Source of the DNA: Bryobacterales bacterium
Lineage (GTDB): Bacteria; Acidobacteriota; Terriglobia; Bryobacterales; Bryobacteraceae
Assembly (NCBI GenBank): GCA_025456495.1
Contig: JALOKO010000087.1
Location: 1-10,209 of the forward strand
Direction: 5' to 3'
Length of the DNA stretch: 10,209 nt
Part shown: positions 1-6,050 of the stretch, piece by piece
Layout: each line of letters opens with the position of its first letter
Position numbering within the stretch: position 1 is the stretch's first letter
Notes under the pieces: generated by a model
Told to the model about the DNA's origin: nothing
Databases searched by the model: none
What the model saw: only the letters and a program-made list of their open reading frames with translations
Position numbers and translations under genes: made by a program

Positions 1-481
1 AGGGGAACTTCATCCCCGGAGGCAAGGGAGCGCCATTCTTCATGGCGCCGGCGGGACTGCCCGAGGCAGCCGCGCCCATTGACCCGGCAGCAGCCATGGC
101 CGAGGCTCCGGCCGCGCCAAAGCCGCCACCCATTCCGGCATCCGTCGCGCCGTAGCTTGGGGCTGGGGCGCCCCAGGATGGCGCGGGGGCTCCGAATTCC
201 CCCATCGGCTGCGGGGCGGGAGCGGCGTCGAACATGGGGTCCGCCATCGGCTGTGGCGTGGGGGCGGGATTGTAACCGGGTTGCGGAGTCGGCGTGGGCG
301 CCGATTGCCCCGCGCTGCCCCCCTTCTTGGCGAGGATGTCCTTCACCGCCAGCCAGCGGTCACTGCCTTCCGCTCGCACCATGTCTGTTTCCACGATATT
401 GCCAGACGCCAGGTACTGCTGGATGTCGTTCCCGGAATAGGGACCAAACTCTTGCTCGCCCCGCTTCACCATGTACATCAT
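1..481 (-). CDS. GYF_2-domain protein with Pro/Ala-rich linker (3' end cut by window edge)
   Basis: The frame is open from ATG 481 to the left edge with no stop (about 160 codons seen), so the C-terminus is missing. Residues 3-50 read as a GYF_2-type domain: an YMVKRG start, EFGPYS at 11-16, a QQYLASG helix at 21-27, then a late DRW (41-43). In this family the domain is a small adaptor that binds proline-rich peptides. From about residue 55 the chain is low-complexity Pro/Ala/Gly/Met, with repeated PQPM and GAPAPS motifs, probably a disordered linker. Two ATG codons are adjacent. AAGGGGG about 10 nt upstream supports the first. The gene follows the RING gene on the same strand after 93 bp and is probably the next operon member. 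Its partner is unknown, but the Pro-rich tails of the protease and JAB proteins in the same operon are candidates. In other bacteria GYF_2 is often fused to TM2, RDD or zinc-ribbon regions. That part, if present, lies outside the window. Confidence 0.8.
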   Translation of the reverse strand, partial: MMYMVKRGEQEFGPYSGNDIQQYLASGNIVETDMVRAEGSDRWLAVKDILAKKGGSAGQSAPTPTPQPGYNPAPTPQPMADPMFDAAPAPQPMGEFGAPAPSWGAPAPSYGATDAGMGGGFGAAGASAMAAAGSMGAAASGSPAGAMKNGAPLPPGMKFP

Positions 482-523
482 TGCCGATGTTCCCCCTTGC
501 CTGAATGAAACCCGCCTGGATCT

Positions 524-560
524 GCAACCGACCTGCCAGGCCATATTGAGAGCCGGTTGC
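524..560. repeat. 7-bp inverted repeat in the RING-GYF gap
   Basis: GCAACCG at 524-530 is matched by its exact reverse complement CGGTTGC at 554-560, with a 23-nt loop. It lies in the only sizeable gap inside the operon (482-574), just downstream of the RING stop codon. It could be a weak mRNA hairpin that tunes expression of the GYF gene, or chance. There is no T-tract, so it does not look like a classical terminator. Confidence 0.35.
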
Positions 561-574
561 CGTCAACGCGATCG

Positions 575-1216
575 CTAACGCCACGGAAGTCCGTCGCCGT
601 CCTGGTCCACCGTGGCAGCCTCCACCAATGCCCAAATCCACACCACGGGCGACAGCAGAAGGCAACTCAGCAGACTGGTGCAAAGCTGAATAATACCAGC
701 AGTCGTGCGATTTGCATATAGGTTGTGCGCTCCAAAGAAGCCAGCCAGCACCGCCAGCCAGATAAAGGTGGAACGCTCCACCGACGATAGCGACTGCACT
801 TCGGGATGCGCAAACGCGCTCCCGTATGGATCATGCGGATGCTGAGAGAAAGTACCAGTGGCCGCGGAAGGAGAGGGCATCGTGAAGGCGGCCGGTGGCG
901 GAGCGATGCCCGTGCTGTCTTCGGGCGGCGCGCTGAACCCGATGGTTGGTCCGGCATTCCATCCGCTGGCCGCCGGATCTCGCAACTCCTCGGTGCGCAC
1001 CTGAATCATGGCCTCTTCCACGGGGGCCGCGCTGCAGCCAAACACCGTGCATCCGCCGTTTTCCTCCCAGCAATCCCGATGGTGGGGAGTGCCACACACC
1101 GGACAGCGGGTTGCCGGCTCCATGGCGGCGTCCACCCGCCCGCGGCAGTAAGGACACACCGGCAGGCTGGCCGCGGCCATGCCCTCGTTTTGGCCCCTCC
1201 CGTCCAGGAAACTCAT
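575..1216 (-). CDS. Prokaryotic RING-finger protein with TM2 membrane domain (candidate membrane E3)
   Basis: The protein has 213 residues. Residues 21-61 form a full eight-ligand treble-clef/RING pattern: C21-x2-C24, C38-x2-C41, H45/H46, C49, C56, C61, with the CWEENGGC sequence (49-56) typical of prokaryotic RING family 1. Residues 65-145 are a Pro/Ser-rich linker. Residues 146-213 match a TM2 domain: a hydrophobic segment at about 151-167 containing GFFGAHNLY, then one at 173-201, and a DQDGDG tail. Both ends should be cytoplasmic. RING domains recruit E2~Ub or the Ubl conjugate in eukaryotes. With E1, Ubl and JAMM genes upstream, an E3-like role at the inner membrane is the natural inference, but no activity can be read from sequence. 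The ATG overlaps the FHA stop codon (ATGA), implying translational coupling. A second in-frame ATG at residue 13 leaves the RING intact and is a possible alternative start. The stop is TAG. Confidence 0.9.
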   Translation of the reverse strand: MSFLDGRGQNEGMAAASLPVCPYCRGRVDAAMEPATRCPVCGTPHHRDCWEENGGCTVFGCSAAPVEEAMIQVRTEELRDPAASGWNAGPTIGFSAPPEDSTGIAPPPAAFTMPSPSAATGTFSQHPHDPYGSAFAHPEVQSLSSVERSTFIWLAVLAGFFGAHNLYANRTTAGIIQLCTSLLSCLLLSPVVWIWALVEAATVDQDGDGLPWR

Positions 1217-2295
1217 CGCGGACGGCGTTCCTGGTAGAGAAAGGTGTACCGGCCAATCTGCAATTGGTCCTTATGCTTCAGCATGCGCGGACGGCTGGGG
1301 CTGCCTCCCATATAGACCGGCCCCCTTGGCGTCAGCCATAAGCCTGGTCCCCGCCGTTCCAGGCTGGCATGCACATTCTGAATGGAAGGATCCTTGAACA
1401 GGTAGATGTCACAGCCCTGACTACGGCCGATGGTGGTGACTGGCTTGTACAGAATGAATTGCTTCCCCGCCAGGGGTCCGGCAGCCACGTAGAGCCAGCG
1501 TTCCTTCAATGCACTCTCGACAAGCCCCATCGCGACCCCGGTGCTTAGCCCGAAGACGGCGAAGCCCACCGCACGGCTAAGGTCCCCGGAATTCAACTGG
1601 TTGGCGATGGGGTCAAACAGAATGCCGCCGATGCCCGCTCCCAACATCCCCCCCAACACGCCATACAGCAACTTCCGCGCGCTGAGCCCCGCGACGCCAT
1701 AGACGACGCCCGCACTCACTCCAAAAAGCCCCCAGGCGACAGAGCGAGCTGCCCACCAGGACGGCATTGCAGGGGTAATTTCCCCACCCATCGAGGCAAT
1801 ACCCAACAACAGGTTATAGAGGATGGATGCGACAAAACTGAAGACAAAGCCCAGTGGGATTCCCAAGGCGAACGCGAGCCCGCCGCGAATCAGCGCCTTT
1901 CTCCAGGACCGTTCCACCACGCTTTCGGCGATTGCGCAGCCCAAGCAGCAGAAGGCCACCACTGAGGGAATCATCAGGGACCCCAGCCAATCCCAATCGC
2001 CTTTGTCCGGTCCATCCACAAAGGCGGGCTCAACCAGACCCCATCCGGCAAGGGCGCCCAGGAACCCGGCCGCTCCGAGATAGAACCAGCTCTTCAGCAG
2101 AATGCTGCCGCGGCGAACGGGACCGGCATCGGCGGGAGCGACGGCATCGCGGATATTCCCGTATCGTTTGACGGATGTCTCAGAGCCCGGGCCGGTCGCC
2201 TCTGCCGCATCGATGGCCCCCTCGGCCAGGGTTGTCTCTTCCAGCCGCGAGAGATCGTCGTAGGTGATCTTGAGTGGCTCCTGCGATTCGCTCAC
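1213..2295 (-). CDS. Six-TM membrane protein with C-terminal FHA domain
   Basis: I place the start at GTG 2295, which overlaps the JAB stop (GTGA). It has GGAGG at 2302-2306, six bases upstream. Opening the frame further would only translate the JAB Pro-rich tail out of frame. The product has 360 residues. Residues 1-65 are polar. Hydrophobic segments lie at about 70-88, 107-125, 138-165, 185-204, 208-227 and 241-259, many Gly-rich. Residues 268-360 form an FHA domain, with IGRS at 289-292 and DPSIQNVHA at 302-310. Basic residues before the first and after the last segment put both ends, including the FHA domain, in the cytoplasm. FHA domains usually read phosphothreonine. Here the usual SRxH is QNVH (306-309) and the NG pair is missing (YMGG, 328-331), so classical phosphopeptide binding is doubtful. 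Likely role: a membrane receptor or scaffold for the Ubl pathway. No kinase is encoded in the window. Confidence 0.9.
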   Translation of the reverse strand: MSESQEPLKITYDDLSRLEETTLAEGAIDAAEATGPGSETSVKRYGNIRDAVAPADAGPVRRGSILLKSWFYLGAAGFLGALAGWGLVEPAFVDGPDKGDWDWLGSLMIPSVVAFCCLGCAIAESVVERSWRKALIRGGLAFALGIPLGFVFSFVASILYNLLLGIASMGGEITPAMPSWWAARSVAWGLFGVSAGVVYGVAGLSARKLLYGVLGGMLGAGIGGILFDPIANQLNSGDLSRAVGFAVFGLSTGVAMGLVESALKERWLYVAAGPLAGKQFILYKPVTTIGRSQGCDIYLFKDPSIQNVHASLERRGPGLWLTPRGPVYMGGSPSRPRMLKHKDQLQIGRYTFLYQERRPR

Positions 2296-3341
2296 CGGTT
2301 CCCTCCGGCTGGGCTGGATGCCGGGCTGGGTGGATTCTGAGTTCGTTTCGTATCTGCGGGCTCGGGCGTCACACTGGAACCGGGCGGTTGCCCCGATGCC
2401 CCCTGGGGCTGGGTGCCCCGGGGCTGGGTGCCCGGGGGTTGGGCGCCCTGTTGACGCTGCCACTGGCGTGCCCGTTCGATGGCTTCGCGCGTTTCGGCCT
2501 CGGAGAGGATGCGTCCGTCGGGGAAGGAATACATCACCAACGTGCGCGGCAGCACCAGGATACCCGCCGCGAGGCCAGCCACAAACACAAGGGCAAGCGC
2601 AAACAACAGCACCAGCCGTTTGCGCCAGCGGTTGGCGTTGCCGGCTGCGCCCGGCGCAGACGATCCTCCGCCGTCGCCTTCGCCATCCTCGTCCACGCTC
2701 ATGGGGCGCGGGTCAGGCTCCTCGAGAATCTCGGTTGCATCCCCATCGTGGGTGTCAATCACCCGCAGGGCGCCCAGCCGCTGCAGCTTGCCCTGCACCC
2801 ATCCGAAACAGCCCTCCTCTTCCGAGTGCGGATCGTACACCCAAGCCACCTGGAACGGGGCGGAAAAGAAGTTCTCATGGATAAACGTGTCGTGCTTGGA
2901 AAGAAAGATGCCAAAGCCCGGGTGCGTGTGATACCAGCCCACGATGCGCTTTTCCGGGTAGTCCCGGTCCTTCACTGCGTAGATGTGCTCCCAGGTGTCC
3001 TGGGTGAAGGTGACATGGGCTCCGCCCTGGGCGGCGCTTTCCCCGGCAATCGCGGCCTCAATGCGTGTGCCCTCCGGGATCTCTTCGCCAATCAATACCC
3101 CGCACACCTCAGCATCCAGGCTGGATCGCCCGTGGCGGCGGATCGCCTGCACCACTGCCGCGTCCACCACCACCGGACACGGTGTGCCCAGCCAATCGGC
3201 AGGCGGGCGGCGGGCGCCCTGCGTGAGGTTCGTGTCCGACTCCCCACCCCCGGACGCTACCCACTGGCGCATCGGCCCGGTGGACTGCTTCCCGTTGCCG
3301 GGGACCTGGGTGGTGGACGACTTCGGCGGTTTCCCCTTCAT
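2292..3341 (-). CDS. JAB/JAMM metallo-isopeptidase with C-terminal TM anchor (deconjugase)
   Basis: The start ATG 3341 overlaps the E1 stop (ATGA), with GGAGG at 3346-3350 four bases upstream; the product has 349 residues. The JAMM zinc-protease signature is complete: E78 (DAEVCGVLIG), then H138-x-H140-x7-S148-x2-D151 (HTHPGFGIFLSKHD). The JAB core spans about 55-190. It is followed by an acidic/Gly linker (200-235), a basic NRWRKR stretch and one TM segment at 242-264. The tail (265-349) is rich in Pro, Gln and Gly. Basic residues before the TM place the JAMM domain in the cytoplasm and the tail in the periplasm. Eukaryotic JAMM enzymes (Rpn11, CSN5) cleave isopeptide bonds to ubiquitin or Nedd8, and some bacterial members process Ubl tails. 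The Ubl here already ends in Gly, so removal of Ubl from membrane-near targets is the more likely job. Confidence 0.93.
   Translation of the reverse strand: MKGKPPKSSTTQVPGNGKQSTGPMRQWVASGGGESDTNLTQGARRPPADWLGTPCPVVVDAAVVQAIRRHGRSSLDAEVCGVLIGEEIPEGTRIEAAIAGESAAQGGAHVTFTQDTWEHIYAVKDRDYPEKRIVGWYHTHPGFGIFLSKHDTFIHENFFSAPFQVAWVYDPHSEEEGCFGWVQGKLQRLGALRVIDTHDGDATEILEEPDPRPMSVDEDGEGDGGGSSAPGAAGNANRWRKRLVLLFALALVFVAGLAAGILVLPRTLVMYSFPDGRILSEAETREAIERARQWQRQQGAQPPGTQPRGTQPQGASGQPPGSSVTPEPADTKRTQNPPSPASSPAGGNR
2302..2306 (-). promoter_or_regulatory. Shine-Dalgarno fixing the GTG start of the FHA gene
   Basis: Minus-strand GGAGG sits 6 nt before GTG 2295, inside the last codons of the JAB gene. This decides the start: the longer frame opening at 2463 is translated shadow of the JAB tail. 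Confidence 0.75.
2403..2447 (-). repeat. Three 15-bp tandem repeats in the JAB C-terminal tail
   Basis: The units are 2403-2417, 2418-2432 and 2433-2447. The first two differ at one base and the third at a few. On the minus strand they encode a pentapeptide G-(A/T)-Q-P-x three times (JAB residues 299-313). The in-frame unit suggests a tail whose length can vary by slippage. Confidence 0.85.
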
Positions 3342-4540
3342 TGCGCCTCCCCGGCGAGTTCGCCTAGCACTTGGGTGGCATCGCCTTCCAACAGATAGGC
3401 GACTTCGCGGCCGCCATCTCTCGCCACGAAGCAATCGTACAACGGCAAGCCAAGGCGATCCAGACGACGAGCCGCCAACTCCTTCTCCCCGTGGTACCCA
3501 TGGCGAAGCACCACCTCGCGCAGACTCCCATCGGTGGGGTCCAGGCCTTCCTCGCGCGTGAGGCTGCCCAGGGGGACGAAGCAATCCTGCTCCTGACCCG
3601 TTGCGTGGTTCTTGAGCTTCCAGACGATGTCGCGGCTGAATTCCAACACCGGCGATGCGCAGTCCAAGTCCACCCTCGCGCGCTGCCGCAGGTCTTCCAG
3701 GGTGAATTCCCCGGAAGTCTGGGGGAGCCGGATCACGGTTTCCAGCGTGTAATGGCTTTGGCAATCGGGGTCCGGAACGTATTCGGTGACGTAGCTGCTG
3801 TGGTGCAGCCCCTCAAATACCAATCCCTTGCCGCTGAGGCAGGGCAGACCATGCAGCAGCTTCAGCGCCTCTTGCACCTGGATGCCCGCGATGACTGACG
3901 AACTGGTGGGCGTAGTGGCCACCTTACCCGCTTCCTCGTCCGCCGCCGTCAGCAGATTGCAGGACATGCGCCGGTTCAGAATCGCCCAATCCACCTCACC
4001 AAGGGTGCATTCATAGCAGGCGGGCTTTCCCGCTTCAAAGACACGGACGACCCCGTTCAGCCCTTCGATGGCGCCATCGATCCAGGGCTTGCCCATCTTC
4101 CAGGCGGCGCGGTTCAGGAACAGCCTGGCCTCGCGATTATCCAACCCACCCAGGATGATGTCCGCCCAATCGAATACGCCCAAGCCAAGTTGTTGCAGCA
4201 CGTTGGCGTGCAGCCCACGGATGCGGGCGCGCGGGTAGAGCGCTTTCACCGCCCGGGCGGCCACCTTTGCCTTGGGCTGTCCCACGTCTTCCTGCCGATA
4301 CAGGACGCCTCTGCTAAGGTTCGACGCTTCAATACGGTCCAGGTCAACCACCAGCAGGTTACGGAAGCCCAACAGGGCGAGGTTTTTCAGGATCTCGTTC
4401 CCCAACGCGCCCGCACCCACCACCAGCACGCGCGCGCCTTCAATCACCTCCTGCCGCCACCAGGGCAGCAGGCGCAAACGACTGAAGCGGTCCTCTTCCA
4501 GGTCGTTATCGGAAACGCGAATGGCGGGTGGTGGCTGCAT
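3338..4540 (-). CDS. E1-like Ubl-activating enzyme (ThiF/MoeB/UBA family) with C-terminal extension
   Basis: The start ATG 4540 has GAGGG about 5 nt upstream and lies 16 bp after the Ubl stop. The product has 400 residues. The adenylation domain (about 18-260) has the nucleotide loop GAGALG (42-47), VVDLD (64-68), SNLSR (73-77), GQPK with K90, and LDN with metal-site D134. CYEC (175-178) gives the first zinc pair. The second is C260-x2-H263 rather than CxxC. The sequence around CYECTL and MSC (192-194) aligns by eye with UBA3, which makes C194 the candidate catalytic cysteine that forms the Ubl thioester. STSS-like and AGIQVQEALKLLHG (218-231) motifs complete the fold. Residues 265-400 have no motif I can name. 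A UFD-like, E2-presenting domain is possible, since such domains have been described in prokaryotic E1s. Predicted reaction: ATP-dependent adenylation of the Ubl C-terminal Gly, then thioester transfer. Cytoplasmic. Confidence 0.93.
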   Translation of the reverse strand: MQPPPAIRVSDNDLEEDRFSRLRLLPWWRQEVIEGARVLVVGAGALGNEILKNLALLGFRNLLVVDLDRIEASNLSRGVLYRQEDVGQPKAKVAARAVKALYPRARIRGLHANVLQQLGLGVFDWADIILGGLDNREARLFLNRAAWKMGKPWIDGAIEGLNGVVRVFEAGKPACYECTLGEVDWAILNRRMSCNLLTAADEEAGKVATTPTSSSVIAGIQVQEALKLLHGLPCLSGKGLVFEGLHHSSYVTEYVPDPDCQSHYTLETVIRLPQTSGEFTLEDLRQRARVDLDCASPVLEFSRDIVWKLKNHATGQEQDCFVPLGSLTREEGLDPTDGSLREVVLRHGYHGEKELAARRLDRLGLPLYDCFVARDGGREVAYLLEGDATQVLGELAGEAQ

Positions 4541-4556
4541 CCAGGCCCTCGTCGCG

Positions 4557-4826
4557 CTAACCCGCCGTAATCTCGGGCTGCATGCGCAGGATATCGCCCT
4601 CACGCACCCCGGCTTCGGCCAGCGTTTGGGTGTCCAGCAATTGACGCCCGGTATTTTTGTGGTGGAACTTGTAGCTCAACGGAGCCCCATCCGGGCCATT
4701 CCGTGGCAGTTGCAGCTTCTCAATCAGTACCGCAATGATCTTTCCGGCGGGCGCATCGTCAGGGAGTTCCACAGGAACGCGCTTGTTCTCTGTCGAATCG
4801 AACACCGTGACATTGATAGCAGGCAT
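4557..4826 (-). CDS. YukD/EsaB-type ubiquitin-like protein
   Basis: The product has 89 residues with a beta-grasp pattern: a strand at 3-9, a second strand at about 16-21, helix KIIAVLIEKLQL at 29-40, then YKFHHKNTGRQL (52-63), TLAEAGVREGDIL (68-80) and a last strand RMQPE. The GR-L...TL-EAGV--GD-L signature is the YukD/EsaB form of the ubiquitin fold. These proteins are often accessory parts of type VII secretion, but some occur next to E1 genes. Here the E1 starts only 16 bp downstream. The chain ends exactly at G89 (ITAG), the residue an E1 would adenylate. There is no Gly-Gly, and no tail to remove. TAAGGAG (4838-4832), 5 nt before the ATG, overlaps the protease stop codon. This points to coupled and probably strong translation, fitting a modifier needed in excess. 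Cytoplasmic. Confidence 0.9.
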   Translation of the reverse strand: MPAINVTVFDSTENKRVPVELPDDAPAGKIIAVLIEKLQLPRNGPDGAPLSYKFHHKNTGRQLLDTQTLAEAGVREGDILRMQPEITAG

Positions 4827-4831
4827 GCAGG

Positions 4832-4838
4832 CTCCTTA
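4832..4838 (-). promoter_or_regulatory. Strong Shine-Dalgarno of the Ubl gene, overlapping the protease stop
   Basis: Minus-strand TAAGGAG contains the protease TAA stop and a full AAGGAG site, 5 nt before the Ubl ATG at 4826. It is the best ribosome site of the operon, which suggests that the Ubl is made at higher levels than its enzymes. Confidence 0.75.
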
Positions 4839-6050
4839 GCGATCCATCGGCTGCGGGTTGGCGGGCTGGATGGCGGCGCCCGGCGTGGCTCCCGTGGAAG
4901 ACACCCCATCCGTCACGCCATCCCAGAACGCACCCAGAATTCGTTCGCCATCCCCCTGGAAATCCCAGCCGTCGCGCTGCAGCAGGGCATCGGCTCGCAC
5001 CGCAAAATTGAGGTTCTCAGCGTTGGGATTGAAGCGGCGATCCACCTTAAAGCTCACCACGCCCAACAAGCGACCCCGTTCGTCATACACAGGGCCACCG
5101 CTATTGCCGGGGCTGACCGGCGCGGAGATCTGTAGCAGATTCTGCTCCTGCAGCCGCATTACGATGCCAGTGGACAAAGAGAAGAACAGCCGCTGTGGAT
5201 GTCCGATAACGAAGACGTTCTGTCCGATCTCCGCCTCGCTGAAGGGTGCGATAGGTTGCCGGAAGGCGTCGCCGTCCCCATTGCGGGGCGTCCATACCAG
5301 GGCCAGGTCCAGATCCCGGTGGCGCGCAACGACGTTGCCGCGGGTGGCCGCGCCGTCCTTGCGAAACAGCAGGGCAGCTTCCTCCGCACGGCGAGGCATC
5401 AGGAAGCTGCTGGCGTCCACCACATGGCGGTTCGTGGCAATCAGGAATCCAGCGGACGTGGCCTGCAGCAGAACGCCTGCCCCCACGGCCCCGGCTTCGT
5501 CAAAGCGCCGAGGCGTCTGGACTCCTGAGAACTCCGGACTAATGACGAACACCAGTGCCTCGGTCTCCTTGGCCAGCCGGGCGGCCGAAAGCGTTTCCGA
5601 GGCGGGAAGGCGGGGGAAGGCGCCACTGTACTCCATCACTGGCATCGGCGAGGATTGCCACGCGGGCCGGGGTCCCACGAAATATGCCATGCTAAAGAAC
5701 AGTGTGCTCAGCAGGCCGCTTGCAATCAGCAGGCTGTTGGTCCAATGTGCCCACGCGAGTTGGAACCGGGGCAATCGCCTCTGCATGGCCAGCCTGACTG
5801 CCAACGCAAACAGGCACAGGATGGGGAGCACCAACACCAGCGGCAGTGTAGCCAAACGAAGGCCCCACGGAATCGCTGGACCGTAAACCGCAGCTGGACC
5901 GTGAACCGCAGCTGGACCCTGCACCGCACCTGGAGCCAGTCCCGCTGCGGACGATGTCGGCCCAGGGGATACCAAGGCAGGCGACGGCAAGGGCGCGTTC
6001 TGCACATCAGCGGGTGTGACTGTGATCTTGTCCACGAGGATCTCGTCCAT
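4836..6050 (-). CDS. Two-TM trypsin-like (DegP/S1-type) serine protease heading the Ubl operon
   Basis: The product has 404 residues. Residues 1-62 are Pro/Ala-rich and include a GPAAV(H/Y) hexapeptide repeat. TM segments lie at about 65-87 and 105-125, with a basic loop (QRRLPR) between them. By the positive-inside rule the loop is cytoplasmic, so the N-terminus and protease domain are periplasmic. The protease domain (about 160-360) has an intact triad: H209 (TNRHVV), D248 (DLDLALV) and S317 (PGNSGGP). No PDZ domain follows. Residues 361-404 are a flexible tail. The family cleaves misfolded or specific envelope proteins. Its place at the head of the Ubl/E1/JAB/RING operon suggests that it senses or processes an envelope substrate, but this is inference. 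ATG 6050 is the first usable start after an in-frame TAG; its ribosome site is weak. GTG 6035 is an alternative. Confidence 0.9.
   Translation of the reverse strand: MDEILVDKITVTPADVQNAPLPSPALVSPGPTSSAAGLAPGAVQGPAAVHGPAAVYGPAIPWGLRLATLPLVLVLPILCLFALAVRLAMQRRLPRFQLAWAHWTNSLLIASGLLSTLFFSMAYFVGPRPAWQSSPMPVMEYSGAFPRLPASETLSAARLAKETEALVFVISPEFSGVQTPRRFDEAGAVGAGVLLQATSAGFLIATNRHVVDASSFLMPRRAEEAALLFRKDGAATRGNVVARHRDLDLALVWTPRNGDGDAFRQPIAPFSEAEIGQNVFVIGHPQRLFFSLSTGIVMRLQEQNLLQISAPVSPGNSGGPVYDERGRLLGVVSFKVDRRFNPNAENLNFAVRADALLQRDGWDFQGDGERILGAFWDGVTDGVSSTGATPGAAIQPANPQPMDR
5881..5934 (-). repeat. Three 18-bp tandem repeats in the protease N-terminus
   Basis: The units are 5881-5898, 5899-5916 and 5917-5934. 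The first two differ at one base and the third is more diverged. They encode the hexapeptide repeat GP(A/G)AV(Q/H/Y) at protease residues 40-57, in the predicted periplasmic N-terminal segment. The unit keeps the reading frame. Confidence 0.85.

Noticed and set aside
79..504. Plus-strand ORF (141 aa) at the left end
   Set aside because: Arg/Pro-rich shadow of the GYF gene, whose minus frame is open to the edge and has a recognisable domain.
2296..2463. Longer N-terminus of the FHA protein (ATG 2463)
   Set aside because: The added 56 residues are the JAB Pro-rich repeat read in another frame. GTG 2295 has GGAGG at ideal spacing.
2274..3398. Long plus-strand ORF (374 aa) opposite the JAB gene
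   Set aside because: Arg/Pro/Ala-rich antisense product with no motif. The minus strand here encodes intact JAMM residues, a strong ribosome site and stop-start overlaps.
3342..3764. Longer N-terminus of the JAB protein (start 3764)
   Set aside because: It lies fully within the E1 coding region in another frame. ATG 3341 overlaps the E1 stop and has GGAGG.
4541..4603. Longer N-terminus of the E1 (start 4603)
   Set aside because: It would overlap the end of the Ubl gene and add a basic, unconserved-looking stretch. ATG 4540 has a good ribosome site.
4272..5886. Plus-strand ORFs (287 and 342 aa) opposite E1, Ubl and protease genes
   Set aside because: Shadows of high-GC coding DNA. The opposite strand has E1, Ubl and serine-protease motifs in order.
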